From Chitinophagaceae bacterium (GTDB lineage Bacteria; Bacteroidota; Bacteroidia; Chitinophagales; Chitinophagaceae): a stretch of 64,000 nt of DNA. The stretch is taken from assembly GCA_027489035.1 (NCBI GenBank), contig JAIYAN010000012.1, positions 248,001-312,000 of the forward strand, in the 5' to 3' direction. A program made the translations under genes and the position numbers. Position 1 is the stretch's first letter. Each line of letters starts with the position of its first letter. This document shows, one piece after another, positions 19,261 through 29,862 of the stretch. Under the pieces are notes generated by a model. That model worked only from the letters and a program-made list of their open reading frames with translations, made no database searches and had not been told where the DNA came from.

Positions 19261-20244
19261 TTAATTATTACTTTCTGCGCTAAAAGTTACTTGAATGGTA
19301 TTGCCACCTGTTGAAGACGGTGTACTCATATTGGTAATAGCAGGAATGGCCGGTTGCAAGGCAAGTTTGTAAGGAGTACTACCACCAAATGCACCCATAT
19401 CAATACCACCATAGCCAGAAGCAATAGCAGGACTACCCGTTTTTAGTTGAAAATCTTTATCTACTAACCCTGTATGATTTACAAAAACGTTAGACATATT
19501 TACATTCACAAGATTGTTATTACCTGAAGGGAAATTGGCATCTGGGAACATATTATAAGTTGGAAGAGAGTTATAAAAAGTATACGTACCTCCCTTTATT
19601 GAAATGTTATTTTGAAATACGGCGTTGTAGATGCTAGCAGGGCCATGATAATTATCATTTCTATTGATATAATTGAAAACATTATTAGTGATGATGGCTG
19701 ATGCATTATAACCTGACATTGTAATACCATACCCTACAATATTATTAGAAAAAATAACGTTCGTTGCATCAATTGTACAATAGGTATTAATAAAATTTTG
19801 TGTAATAACAATATTGCTTGGATTGTAATACACATAAACTGTGCCCATTATATGTGATCTGTTCATAGTAATATTACTTGTATAAATATTTACTGAACCA
19901 TTTGTAAAAAGTGAAATAACACTTCCTGCGCTTCCATTACTAAAAGTAATCGATTCGATTTTTCCAGTAGTAGTAGAAAATTGATTACCCGGATTGTCAA
20001 TTAAAAAACTACCAATACTTAGCCAAACCAATGGTTTGTTAGCATTTACAGATCCATAACTATTTACCGACGGTTCAAGATGAATGGTATCACCAGCACT
20101 CGCTCCATCATGAGCTGCTTGAGCCGTGGTGAAATCTGCAGTTACACCGTTCATATTATTAACTCTCCAGATTTTTGCAAATGAAGTTTCACTTAAAAAA
20201 AATAGCATTGATGTTGCGATAATTAACTTTTTCATTTTTGACAT
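19261..20244 (-). CDS. Secreted right-handed beta-helix-like protein
   Basis: Signal peptide; repeated Asn/Ile strands (VIFSNNIVGYG, AIITNNVFNYI, AVFQNNISIKG). Confidence 0.6.
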   Translation of the reverse strand: MSKMKKLIIATSMLFFLSETSFAKIWRVNNMNGVTADFTTAQAAHDGASAGDTIHLEPSVNSYGSVNANKPLVWLSIGSFLIDNPGNQFSTTTGKIESITFSNGSAGSVISLFTNGSVNIYTSNITMNRSHIMGTVYVYYNPSNIVITQNFINTYCTIDATNVIFSNNIVGYGITMSGYNASAIITNNVFNYINRNDNYHGPASIYNAVFQNNISIKGGTYTFYNSLPTYNMFPDANFPSGNNNLVNVNMSNVFVNHTGLVDKDFQLKTGSPAIASGYGGIDMGAFGGSTPYKLALQPAIPAITNMSTPSSTGGNTIQVTFSAESNN

Positions 20245-20607
20245 TTTGATTTAAAAATTAGGGCTTAAACATAATAAAATCTTGGCATCTATACAATACC
20301 TATAAGTAGGTATTTTTTCCATCATTACAGTGTATGGATTAATTATTAAATCAGATTTTATGGTTTGTAAATGTCTGCTAAAATGTTATAAAAAATAAAA
20401 TTTATATCTCAACTGATTTCCTTTAACATTTCATTGTGGTCAATCCATAATTTTCATTTGTAGATTCATTCAACAAAGCAAAAAAAATCCTGCATTTGAT
20501 TATAACTCTATAATTTTTTTATCGCGTTCGTTTTTTTCACTACCCTATACTTTTTTTTCATTATTGTTTTTTCGCAACCACTTTTATTCACCTTTAAATT
20601 TAATTGT

Positions 20608-22110
20608 ATGAATCGCAAATCCATCTTAATTATCGCCGCAATTATTGTCTTGATTATTTTAATCATTTCAAAATGCAATTGTAGAAGTGAAACCAATACA
20701 GTTGTAAAATTTGTACATCCACCAATTGAACAAGCAGATGTCCCTTTTTCAGATTTCGTTGTTGATGCTTCAAGAGGAGACACGATTATGTATTCATCTG
20801 GATCTGTTTTATTATTTCCACCGGATGCTTTTGTAGATAAAAATGGAAATGTGGTAAAGGGTAACATCAATATCAAATACCGTGAATTTTCAAATCCTGT
20901 AGATCAATTTTTATCTGGAATACCTATGGATTATGATTCAGGAGGGGTTAAGTATACTTTTGAATCTGCGGGCATGTGTGATATTCAAGCATTTAAAAAT
21001 GGCGAACCAGTGTTCGTAAATAAAAACAGCAAACCTGAAATTAATCTTGCCACAACAAACATTGACCCAGCGCAAAATTTATACTATTTAGATACGGTAA
21101 CACAACAATGGGTGAATAGAGGCAAAAGCGATATTCTTGTATTGGGGAAATCAAATCTTGAAGTAAAAAATCCAGTTATTGAAACAGATGACTTGCCTAA
21201 ACCAGTACAACCCTATAAAGTAGATGGTGAATTACCCATTATTAAAGTAACCATCGATACTGGATCTTTTGCTGAATTGATGGCGTATAATAATTTGAAA
21301 TTTCAATTGGATAAATCTGAAAATAGATTTAATGGAGAAGATTCAAAAATAGTGTGGGATGATATCAAACTTAAAAAAGGAAGTAAATATGGTATGTACA
21401 ACATTCAATTTATCAAAGCATCTGAAAATATAAATAAGTCAGTTGAATATAAAGTAAGGCCTGTACTGGAAGAAAAAGATTATGCCAAAGCCATTCGTAT
21501 TTATGATAATCAATTGAAAAAGTATAATCAAAAAATTGAAGATAGAAAATTGGCTGACAAAGCCAATAAAGCTCAATATCTAAAGGATTCAATGGAGAAT
21601 TTAAAAATTGCAAAAGAAAATGAAAAGACAGAACGATTGAATAAAATCATAGAAGCAAAGAATGCAGAAATAGAAAAAATAAATGCAGAAACCCTTAGGT
21701 ATAATAGATATGTGGCGAATGAAAACTTTACTAATCGAATCCTTAGAAACTTTACTTTTGATCGATTTGGAATTTGGAATTGTGACAATCCAATTCATGA
21801 TAGTAATCCCATTTTGGTTCAACCCGAATTTGTAGATAATGTTGGCAAACCAATAAAATTATTTACTGCTATGCTGTTTGTAAAAAATTTCAATGGTCTT
21901 TTTGAATTATATGATTACAAACTACCAGTTTCAAGAGATAGGGAAAATATGATTGTAGGCGTGTATAAAGGTCGATTCGCATACATAACGTATGAAGACT
22001 TCAAAAAATTAAATATTACTGCTGACACAAAATCACAAACCTTTCCCATGCAAATGGTGTCTGAAGAAAACAACAATTATGCGTTTATAAAAAAACTCGT
22101 CATGCCGTAA
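20608..22110 (+). CDS. Hypothetical membrane-anchored protein
   Basis: 500 aa; N-terminal hydrophobic segment followed by Cys; GSVLLFPPDAFVDKNGNVVKGNINIKYREF. Confidence 0.7.
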   Translation: MNRKSILIIAAIIVLIILIISKCNCRSETNTVVKFVHPPIEQADVPFSDFVVDASRGDTIMYSSGSVLLFPPDAFVDKNGNVVKGNINIKYREFSNPVDQFLSGIPMDYDSGGVKYTFESAGMCDIQAFKNGEPVFVNKNSKPEINLATTNIDPAQNLYYLDTVTQQWVNRGKSDILVLGKSNLEVKNPVIETDDLPKPVQPYKVDGELPIIKVTIDTGSFAELMAYNNLKFQLDKSENRFNGEDSKIVWDDIKLKKGSKYGMYNIQFIKASENINKSVEYKVRPVLEEKDYAKAIRIYDNQLKKYNQKIEDRKLADKANKAQYLKDSMENLKIAKENEKTERLNKIIEAKNAEIEKINAETLRYNRYVANENFTNRILRNFTFDRFGIWNCDNPIHDSNPILVQPEFVDNVGKPIKLFTAMLFVKNFNGLFELYDYKLPVSRDRENMIVGVYKGRFAYITYEDFKKLNITADTKSQTFPMQMVSEENNNYAFIKKLVMP

Positions 22111-22154
22111 ATATTAAAAGGTAAACCTCATTCATTCACCTTAAAAATAACGGT

Positions 22155-23102
22155 ATGAAAAAATTAATGATAATTGCTTGTATTGCCTTATCGAATGTAA
22201 TTCAAGCACAAATAATAAAAGAAAGATTTGATGAAGATGGTGCTATATCTTTACAAACCTCTAATGTAATATTAAGAGTAGGCGAAAAGTTTAGTTATGC
22301 AAGTGCAGGAGTAGTGATTCCAAAAGATACGTTATTGGATATTATTTACGTATTTAGTTTATGTTACAAAACTCCTGTTGAATGTGTACTAGATTCAAAT
22401 GCAGTGGTGCATATCGGTTTCTCAAACGGAGATTTGTTGTCATATAATTATTGCAGAGATAAAAAATTGATCATTCCAAAGGATTCAATTGTAAAGTTTA
22501 ATTTTTTACCCAGTTTTAATTTTTTGAATACAATGACAAACGCTACAGTTAGCGAAATTTCATTTACTTCATCAAATTACAAACATAGAATTGACATAGA
22601 GGATGATATGCAATTGCAATTGCCAAAGCTTTCAAATTTATTATTAGCAAATTGTTTAACGGAATATAATTCAATATTAAAATCAGCACGAATTGAACAA
22701 GAACCGGTTGTTGTTTTTAGTTCGGAAGGAAACAAGATGCTTGATAAAAAATACTACGGCAAGTATTCAGGCGAATGGAAATATGATAATATTTTATACA
22801 ATTTCGATTTATGTATTAGGTCAGATACCAGTTATATCGATTGGTTTGTTATAAACGATCCAAATGAAACCAACCCCAATAGAATTAAAACACAGGTACT
22901 AAATGTAAGCATGATGAACGATAACAACGTATTGGTTTTAGAAGTTTGTTATGAAGCATCAAAAGCAGATTACACAAATAGAAACCGTATATACTTTTTG
23001 AATCTATCTAAAAACGGTAAAGTGTTATATGGAAATAGCGCTGAGTTACACAAGTATTATGGAGAAATGTATGCAATTAAAATAAAGAAGTATAAAAAAT
23101 AA
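22155..23102 (+). CDS. Hypothetical secreted protein
   Basis: 315-aa ORF with signal peptide. Confidence 0.7.
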   Translation: MKKLMIIACIALSNVIQAQIIKERFDEDGAISLQTSNVILRVGEKFSYASAGVVIPKDTLLDIIYVFSLCYKTPVECVLDSNAVVHIGFSNGDLLSYNYCRDKKLIIPKDSIVKFNFLPSFNFLNTMTNATVSEISFTSSNYKHRIDIEDDMQLQLPKLSNLLLANCLTEYNSILKSARIEQEPVVVFSSEGNKMLDKKYYGKYSGEWKYDNILYNFDLCIRSDTSYIDWFVINDPNETNPNRIKTQVLNVSMMNDNNVLVLEVCYEASKADYTNRNRIYFLNLSKNGKVLYGNSAELHKYYGEMYAIKIKKYKK

Positions 23103-23198
23103 GGGATTGTATTTTTCAAACTAAAAAGGGTTAGGCTTTTCCAGCTTAACCCTTTTTTAATGTTTAAACGCATAAAATAATGTTATTGAAAATTCAGA

Positions 23199-23603
23199 TT
23201 AATTTAAATGCGTCATATAAGACCAACGATCTAATAAATAATTTTTTGCGGCATGTACATCTCTACTGGCAATCGGCCAATTGTTTACATCATCAACTTT
23301 ATTTATCATCGCGTATCTTTCAACTGCAGCATATTCAATGATTTCGTCGGTTACTTGCTCGCAATCTTGTAAGCTAAGCATGTTGAAATAATAAATGAGA
23401 TGTGGCTCATTTACCAATCTATTGTTCGAAAAATAATCAATTTCCCTTGCTTTAAAATCAACTTTATTTGTAGCATCAGTTAGTTCAGTATCTTGATTTT
23501 TAGGTTCGTGAATTATAGGTGTAAGTTTGATTTCTTTTTTGTCATTTAATTTTAAAAAATAAATGATGCACCAAATTAAAGGAAGAATAAAACTGCTTGA
23601 CAT
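23199..23603 (-). CDS. Hypothetical membrane protein
   Basis: 134-aa ORF, N-terminal TM. Confidence 0.55.
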   Translation of the reverse strand: MSSSFILPLIWCIIYFLKLNDKKEIKLTPIIHEPKNQDTELTDATNKVDFKAREIDYFSNNRLVNEPHLIYYFNMLSLQDCEQVTDEIIEYAAVERYAMINKVDDVNNWPIASRDVHAAKNYLLDRWSYMTHLN

Positions 23604-23620
23604 ATAGGATTGTTATTGAA

Positions 23621-24172
23621 TTAGAGGACTGTTTTTATTTTATGTAATTTATTGGATTCAATTTCTCCGCCAACATGTTTCATTTCATTGTTTTCTTCAT
23701 TTAATTTGTTTTCGCATTGAATCGAAAACCGATTTGGGTAATGAGGTTTATGATATGTAAATAGTTTCAAAATAGTTGATGAGGCTTCTTCATATTTTTT
23801 CAAAAAATAAAATGAGGCGGATAATCCAATGATTACCTCATCGCAATTATTTCTAGTTTCCAACATATCTTGATACATATAATTTGCTTGTTCAAATTCA
23901 TCTTGATGAAAAAGTTCATGAGCTTGTTGAAGTTTTTTTCCAAAAGAAGTGTTTGCATCTTTTATGGTAGTTCTTAAAGGTACCCATTGTGCAATTTCAC
24001 GATCAGTTAAGCCTGTATTTTCTATATTTTTTACCTTTTCGATTTCTGCTATCGATTTGTAATTGTTTTTCCTTCCACCTCTTTCCAAACAATAGCCAAA
24101 TGGTTGACATCGTTCACATAAAAACGGATCTACTTCTTTTTGTTCCTTCATGTTATTTATTTTATTATCCAT
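23621..24172 (-). CDS. Hypothetical protein, Cys-containing N-terminus and TPR-like region
   Basis: FLCERCQPFGYC; overlaps upstream gene by 16 nt. Confidence 0.6.
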   Translation of the reverse strand: MDNKINNMKEQKEVDPFLCERCQPFGYCLERGGRKNNYKSIAEIEKVKNIENTGLTDREIAQWVPLRTTIKDANTSFGKKLQQAHELFHQDEFEQANYMYQDMLETRNNCDEVIIGLSASFYFLKKYEEASSTILKLFTYHKPHYPNRFSIQCENKLNEENNEMKHVGGEIESNKLHKIKTVL

Positions 24173-24783
24173 AGTAATGTTCTTTTTGGGGAGTAATCAA
24201 TTTTTTTGATGATTTCCTTCATCGATTGATTTGATACCGCCGGGCAACCCCAACCTTCAGGAACACCATCAGGATAAACTTCATTATCTTTTATATCATT
24301 CCAAGAATGAAGTACTATCGCCCTTTTGGATGCATTACTATTGGTTTTATCCATTCCAGATAATTGATAATTTACTTTTATACCCCAACTGCTTACGCCC
24401 TTTTTACCAATTATATATTTACCAACTGAAGAACAATGACTATCTGATTCATTACTTATCTCTGCATTTTCTTTTGAATAATCTTTACTCCAAAATAATG
24501 AGCCACAGCCATGACTAACCATGTATCTATCAGAGATTTTTTCTTTTGAAAAATCGCAAACATAAAATCTTTTTTTGCCGGAATGCACGGATAAATCTAT
24601 TAGAAAAAAATAGTCGTCATTTAAATTATTTTTTTTACAATATTCAAATGCGCTTGTTGTGTAAGTTATATAATCGGAGTAATTTTTATCTTTTATTGGT
24701 TTTACTACTGGTTTTGGTTTCAACAAAAAACACAACGATAAAACAACAACTATTCCTAATAGAACTTTTAAAAAATGTTTCAT
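24157..24783 (-). CDS. Murein L,D-transpeptidase catalytic domain family protein (YkuD_2-like)
   Basis: VSHGCGSLFWS...HCSSVGKYIIGKKGVSSWGIKV...VLHSWNDI...GWGCPAVSN. Confidence 0.82.
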   Translation of the reverse strand: MKHFLKVLLGIVVVLSLCFLLKPKPVVKPIKDKNYSDYITYTTSAFEYCKKNNLNDDYFFLIDLSVHSGKKRFYVCDFSKEKISDRYMVSHGCGSLFWSKDYSKENAEISNESDSHCSSVGKYIIGKKGVSSWGIKVNYQLSGMDKTNSNASKRAIVLHSWNDIKDNEVYPDGVPEGWGCPAVSNQSMKEIIKKIDYSPKRTLLWIIK

Positions 24784-24789
24784 TATTTT

Positions 24790-25434
24790 TTACAATTGTA
24801 ATCTGTAATGCCCAATAATTTTATACGAAAAAAGGAGACCACTTTCTATTCTGGATGTAGGCCCCATATTATGAAATACATCCTGATTTTCTAATACAAT
24901 TCCGATGTGATTGATGCCTGGAGATAATACCCAACACACAATATCTCCTGGCAAGTAATCTTTGCCGCTAGCTGTAATGGGAACATCATAATGTTGTCTT
25001 TTAAAATAAGTCATGATATTGGGTACTCTTCTGTGATCTATGTTTGCATCCGTTTTGTTCAAGCCCCAGTTTTTTGGATATACTGAAAAATTTGAAATCA
25101 TATCTTCATGAATCAATTGTTGTAAATCCAACTTGTTTTTTCTAAGCACTCGTATAACAACATCAGTGCAAGCCCCACCAGATGGCACATCACCATTGGG
25201 ATATTTTATGTTGTAATAATTTTTATCATAAACCCATGTTGTTGTATTTGCAAATTCCATCGCAGCTGTATAAATGCCGTTTTTGATATTAGAATTTACA
25301 TCATTGGATTTATTGAAACTTTGATCTGATATGCATTTTAGAATCTTTACATCATAAATTTTATCGATCGCTAAAATTGAAATCACACTTACAAAAAAGA
25401 ATATTATTAGAATTATTATTTTCTTGTGCTTCAT
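24790..25434 (-). CDS. DUF1287 domain protein
   Basis: GGACTDVVIRVLRKNKLDLQQLIHEDM...DYLPGDIVCWVLSPGINHIGIVLENQDVFHNMGP. Confidence 0.85.
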   Translation of the reverse strand: MKHKKIIILIIFFFVSVISILAIDKIYDVKILKCISDQSFNKSNDVNSNIKNGIYTAAMEFANTTTWVYDKNYYNIKYPNGDVPSGGACTDVVIRVLRKNKLDLQQLIHEDMISNFSVYPKNWGLNKTDANIDHRRVPNIMTYFKRQHYDVPITASGKDYLPGDIVCWVLSPGINHIGIVLENQDVFHNMGPTSRIESGLLFSYKIIGHYRLQL

Positions 25435-25501
25435 AATTTTAGGCTTTTAAAATGAATTATGTATAAAATTCATTTAACGATATTAATTAATAATGCTGCA
25501 A

Positions 25502-26632
25502 TTAATTGTTAATGATTTTAAAATAAGTAGGATCAAGGTCTATTTTCTTTTTTTGACCTGATTCGCCTTTGATATAATAATGCTTTGCAAGGTCTGGTCC
25601 TATGGCATCTTCAAATACCCTTTTTATTCTTGATATTTTTTGACTCGCAGAATCACTTAATGCATTTACCATATCGTCTATTCTATACCTCATTTCATTT
25701 AAATCACCCATTGTAGATATGGCAGCATATATCTCATATAATTCAGTCCGATGCTCGCTTAAACTACTGTGATAAATGCCATCAGGATATCGCATAAATA
25801 AGAAGTACAACGCTTTTTCAAGTGGCCTAAGTTTGATTTCAATATTATTAAACTCTGGCAGAAAAATTTTGTACCTATGATCTATTTTAAGCGTACTTAA
25901 TGGAGAAAACTTTTTCATGTTTTGTGCAAACAACATTTTTTCCCTCAACGAACTCATGATATGCAAAGCATGATGTAATTCGTGCACACTCATTTTGCCA
26001 GCTGCTTTTTCAATACAATCCTCGCAAACATCGCCTGTGCGTAATTTTAAAATGATTTCTCTTTTATGAATGCACAAATCATTTACACAACCAATGGGAT
26101 TTTCATGTACCCTAGTTCTTAGTTCATACAAACCATTAAACATGTGCTTTTGTAAAACAAGTGCAATTACTTCATAAGCAATGGGAAAAGCCGCAGAACA
26201 TTTGATATAATAATCCCAATCATCTGTATGAATAAAACCATTGTATGGCATAGATTCATCCAATGCAGCAAACCAATTTTGTTTATTCGCGATATCGGTT
26301 AACAACAACACAAATTCATTGTCAGGTAAGTTATTGCTTTTTCTATATTGTTTACATTTCTTAAACAATGCATCCCATGTTACCGTTTCTCTTTCTAATG
26401 GGAATGACCTAATATCATGCGTACTTAATTTTGATTCCATTGGCGCCATCTTTTTTTCAAAATGCGCTTCATCCCTAATTTGATACATATATACTTCTTC
26501 ATCTTCAAATGAAGTTGTGGCATGCACATCATAAATAAATTCTATAGGGCCAGGTATTGATTTTAAAAAATCTACCACCTTTGTAAACAAGTCTGCGCTT
26601 ACCTCAGATGATTTTAATAAATGTACTTTCAT
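25502..26632 (-). CDS. Hypothetical protein with Cys-pair segment
   Basis: GCVNDLCIHKREIILKLRTGDVCEDC; LRPLEKALYFLFMRYPDGIYHSSLSEHRTELYEIY. Confidence 0.7.
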   Translation of the reverse strand: MKVHLLKSSEVSADLFTKVVDFLKSIPGPIEFIYDVHATTSFEDEEVYMYQIRDEAHFEKKMAPMESKLSTHDIRSFPLERETVTWDALFKKCKQYRKSNNLPDNEFVLLLTDIANKQNWFAALDESMPYNGFIHTDDWDYYIKCSAAFPIAYEVIALVLQKHMFNGLYELRTRVHENPIGCVNDLCIHKREIILKLRTGDVCEDCIEKAAGKMSVHELHHALHIMSSLREKMLFAQNMKKFSPLSTLKIDHRYKIFLPEFNNIEIKLRPLEKALYFLFMRYPDGIYHSSLSEHRTELYEIYAAISTMGDLNEMRYRIDDMVNALSDSASQKISRIKRVFEDAIGPDLAKHYYIKGESGQKKKIDLDPTYFKIINN

Positions 26633-26649
26633 TCTATAATGTTTAAGTA

Positions 26650-26699
26650 AAAAGTAAAAATTCAAAATTATTAACCTTCAATTTTGAATTTTTACTTTT
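26650..26699. terminator. Perfect 20-bp inverted repeat with 10-nt loop (possible terminator)
   Basis: AAAAGTAAAAATTCAAAATT-attaaccttc-AATTTTGAATTTTTACTTTT. Confidence 0.5.
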
Positions 26700-26712
26700 G
26701 ATTTTTGAATTT

Positions 26713-27360
26713 TTATTTCCTTTTTTCATCAGAAAAAAAATCGTCTAAATTTTCTCCTGATCTTTTTTTATGCATATAATTTTCCATGGAGCTAGAAAGC
26801 TTACCAAAAACGCTAAACTTCATATTAGATTTTTCAAATGAAAAACTATTCTGCTTTTTAATGGCCATAGCTTCAGCTACATCTACTGCATCTAACGTGG
26901 CTCCAACGAAACTAAATGTCCATTTACCGGTTTCCTCTAATCTCGAAATGGTGTTTCTAATATCAGACAATTTAAATGATTTTGAGGCATTTTCATGACC
27001 ATCAGTTAAAATAACAATAACAACTGTTGTATTCGATTGATTTTGATCCAGTTGTATTTCTCTTTCAATGGTTTGAACCGTTAAACCAACAGCATCTAAT
27101 AGCGCAGTCGTTCCATCTGGTCTGTATGTGCTGGTGGTTAAATTTCGCACAGCCACCGGCGGACTTTGGAAAAAATGGTGATACACTTCATGGTTGAAAG
27201 TAGTTAAACCAATACTTAATTCTTGTTCAGGGAATTCCCTTTCTAATTGTTTGATTTTATTTACTTGTTCATTGAAACCAATGATGGTTTGTTCAATACA
27301 GTCGGTCATGGAGCCGCTTTTGTCTACGATTAGGTGGTAGATTGTTTTTTCTTTTTGCAT
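26713..27360 (-). CDS. VWA domain protein
   Basis: MQKEKTIYHLIVDKSGSMTDCIEQTIIGFN (MIDAS DxSGS), TDGHENAS. Confidence 0.85.
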   Translation of the reverse strand: MQKEKTIYHLIVDKSGSMTDCIEQTIIGFNEQVNKIKQLEREFPEQELSIGLTTFNHEVYHHFFQSPPVAVRNLTTSTYRPDGTTALLDAVGLTVQTIEREIQLDQNQSNTTVVIVILTDGHENASKSFKLSDIRNTISRLEETGKWTFSFVGATLDAVDVAEAMAIKKQNSFSFEKSNMKFSVFGKLSSSMENYMHKKRSGENLDDFFSDEKRK

Positions 27361-27490
27361 AATTATTTGTTTTGAATGCAAATTACAATCGCGTGAAGGG
27401 TATAGGTGTTTGTTACAAGCTTGTAAGGAAAAGTCGATGCTGGGTAAATTTTAGTTATGTTTAGGGAATTTGCTTTGTCACGAAAATTTT

Positions 27491-27614
27491 GTTTGGCGTT
27501 TGGTGTTTGGCATTGAAAGCATATTAAGCTTAACGTCTATGGACTTTTACAAGAAAAAACTAAAAATTAGATAAAGGTAGACATTCCCCAAACGCCAAAC
27601 GCCAAACCCCAAAC
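27491..27614. repeat. Inverted arrays of GTTTGGC-type heptamers flanking a ~70-nt spacer
   Basis: GTTTGGCGTTTGGTGTTTGGC at 27491-27511 versus CCCCAAACGCCAAACGCCAAACCCCAAAC near 27587-27614. Confidence 0.6.
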
Positions 27615-27619
27615 ATTCC

Positions 27620-28213
27620 CTACAACTTCAACTTCTCAAAAAAATAATCATGGTCTACTTCTTTAATTTCTCCTGGTTGTAAATTGTCTAGCGTAATATC
27701 TTCTATGGAAACACGAATTAATCTTAGGCATTTGTGTCCCACTGCGGCAACCATTTTTCTTACTTGATGAAACTTTCCTTCTGTTAAGGTGATGGTTATC
27801 CAAGAGTTGGTAACGTTTTTGTGTAGACGCACATCTTTAAGTAATACATTATAGTTTAATGGGTCTGCTATTTTAGCTTCACAAGGGGTTGTAAAATATG
27901 CCGTGTTATCAGGTGCGCTTATCGAAATTCCATTTGCAATTTTCAAAATGGTTTCCTCACTGATTTTATTTATAACCTGTACTAAGTAGGTTCGTTTATG
28001 AGGGACCTTACCTTGAAACAACAGTTTGGTAATCTTTGAATTTGTCGTTAACAACAACAACCCTTCCGAATCTTTATCCAGTCTGCCTATGGCATGTGTG
28101 CCTTCGGGAAAATTAAAATCAATAGATCCAAGTAATCTAACATCGTGAGAGCTTACAAACTGCGACACCATATTGATGGGTTTGTTCAAAATAAAATAAC
28201 GATGTTGACTCAT
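27620..28213 (-). CDS. Pseudouridine synthase, RsuA/RluE family
   Basis: [35 protein letters not shown]. Confidence 0.87.
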   Translation of the reverse strand: MSQHRYFILNKPINMVSQFVSSHDVRLLGSIDFNFPEGTHAIGRLDKDSEGLLLLTTNSKITKLLFQGKVPHKRTYLVQVINKISEETILKIANGISISAPDNTAYFTTPCEAKIADPLNYNVLLKDVRLHKNVTNSWITITLTEGKFHQVRKMVAAVGHKCLRLIRVSIEDITLDNLQPGEIKEVDHDYFFEKLKL

Positions 28214-28243
28214 AATAGCCATGCAAAATACTTAATATTGTAC

Positions 28244-28459
28244 ATGCAACAACAATCAAAAGATCCATTGCATGGAAAAACACTGGAATTTATCATCACT
28301 ACATTGGTAAATGAATTTGGTTGGGAAGATTTAGGGCAGCAAATTCCCATTAAATGTTTTAACATCAATCCAAGTATTCAATCAAGCTTAAAGTTTTTAC
28401 GTAAAACGCCTTGGGCCAGAAAAAAAGTGGAAGATTTTTACATCAAAATGTTTGGTTGA
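28244..28459 (+). CDS. VF530 family (DUF2132) protein
   Basis: [60 protein letters not shown]. Confidence 0.85.
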   Translation: MQQQSKDPLHGKTLEFIITTLVNEFGWEDLGQQIPIKCFNINPSIQSSLKFLRKTPWARKKVEDFYIKMFG

Positions 28460-28464
28460 TTTTT

Positions 28465-28869
28465 TTATTTTACTACGTAATAAAGAATTGATGAATTTGA
28501 ATATTGTATTTCAATTGTATTATCTTGATTTTTACCAACTACAGATGATATGTATATCCAACAAGTAATATCATCAATATCTTTACAAATATACCATATT
28601 GAAATATCCTCACTTGTCTTTATTTCACCACAATTTTCTATTATTCGATAAACGGTATCTCTGTAATTTAAATCAGAACTATTTATTTTTATAAACTCTT
28701 TATCAATTTTAAAAATATCAAACTGATTGACTATTCTAGAATTAAAATAAGTTTTTAGGTTTTTGTCAAATTTTAAAATTTGAGCGCCATGTGTTAAAAT
28801 TACTTGTTGAGAAAACAGTTTGCTTGAAGCTATCGCAACAAACAATAAAACCAATTTAATTTTTTTCAT
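28465..28869 (-). CDS. Hypothetical secreted protein
   Basis: 134 aa with signal peptide. Confidence 0.6.
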   Translation of the reverse strand: MKKIKLVLLFVAIASSKLFSQQVILTHGAQILKFDKNLKTYFNSRIVNQFDIFKIDKEFIKINSSDLNYRDTVYRIIENCGEIKTSEDISIWYICKDIDDITCWIYISSVVGKNQDNTIEIQYSNSSILYYVVK

Positions 28870-28955
28870 GGGTTAATTTTTTTAGGTTTGAATTAATATT
28901 GGAATTTAAAAATTAAATATTTTCTTATTCTTAAATTTTCTATAAAACTTAATTT

Positions 28956-29429
28956 ATGTCACTAAGCAATTTTGAAAGAATGATTCAATTGGCCGAGGAT
29001 GTATTTGATAGCAAATCAGATCCCGAACAATTGGAAGTGAATGAAGAAGTTTTAGAACATTTGTGTAAAATACATCCTGCTTCTGTTCAAGAATTTGATG
29101 ATGGAAATGGTCCTGTGGTTTGGGTGTTACTTTTCCCAACAACAAATGAACTCATGGAAGATTTTTTAGTAAATAAAATTTCCGAAAAAAAACTTTTTGA
29201 ATTAACCCCATTAAATGCACAGTATGATGCAATTTATCTTTGCTCAGCAATGGTTTTAGAGGAATATAGAAGAAAAGGAATTGCTCAGCAACTCACCAAA
29301 GATGCAATACAAGAAATCACAAAATTGCATCCAATCACCAGCTTATTTGTTTGGCCTTTTACTAAGGAAGGAAGTTCACTTGCAGAAAAGATATCGACTT
29401 CAATTGGACTTCAATTAAACATAAAATAG
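28956..29429 (+). CDS. GNAT family N-acetyltransferase-like protein
   Basis: AIYLCSAMVLEEYRRKGIAQQLTKDAIQEI. Confidence 0.7.
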   Translation: MSLSNFERMIQLAEDVFDSKSDPEQLEVNEEVLEHLCKIHPASVQEFDDGNGPVVWVLLFPTTNELMEDFLVNKISEKKLFELTPLNAQYDAIYLCSAMVLEEYRRKGIAQQLTKDAIQEITKLHPITSLFVWPFTKEGSSLAEKISTSIGLQLNIK

Positions 29430-29481
29430 CCAAAAGAATCGCAATTGATATTTTAACTTTTAACTTTTTAATTTTGACTTT

Positions 29482-29862
29482 TTACAACCACTTCGCTACA
29501 AACTTTTTAAATGCAGTTCTAATTTCTTCAATCGCTTTTTCAATTTGATTAGAATCAATTTTTATTTGATGAATATCTGTAACCAAACGTTCATCTACTT
29601 TTCCAGCATGAACCTTAGCCTCCATTGCAGCTTCGTGTTTATTGATTAAAATTTTACTTTTTATTTCATCAATATTTTTTTGTTGAATAATAAACTGATT
29701 TTGAAAATGTTCGGCTTCTGTTTTAACCTCATGATTGCTGTTTTTTTTCAGTACTTCGGAAAGTAATTTTTCTAGAAATGTAATGTCGGCAGCATAAAAT
29801 TCAAGTGTATTCATTATTTTATGATGTTCGTTTCCAAGTTTAAGTGATGTTGTGTATGTCAT
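29482..29862 (-). CDS. Hypothetical helical protein
   Basis: 126-aa helical ORF. Confidence 0.6.
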   Translation of the reverse strand: MTYTTSLKLGNEHHKIMNTLEFYAADITFLEKLLSEVLKKNSNHEVKTEAEHFQNQFIIQQKNIDEIKSKILINKHEAAMEAKVHAGKVDERLVTDIHQIKIDSNQIEKAIEEIRTAFKKFVAKWL

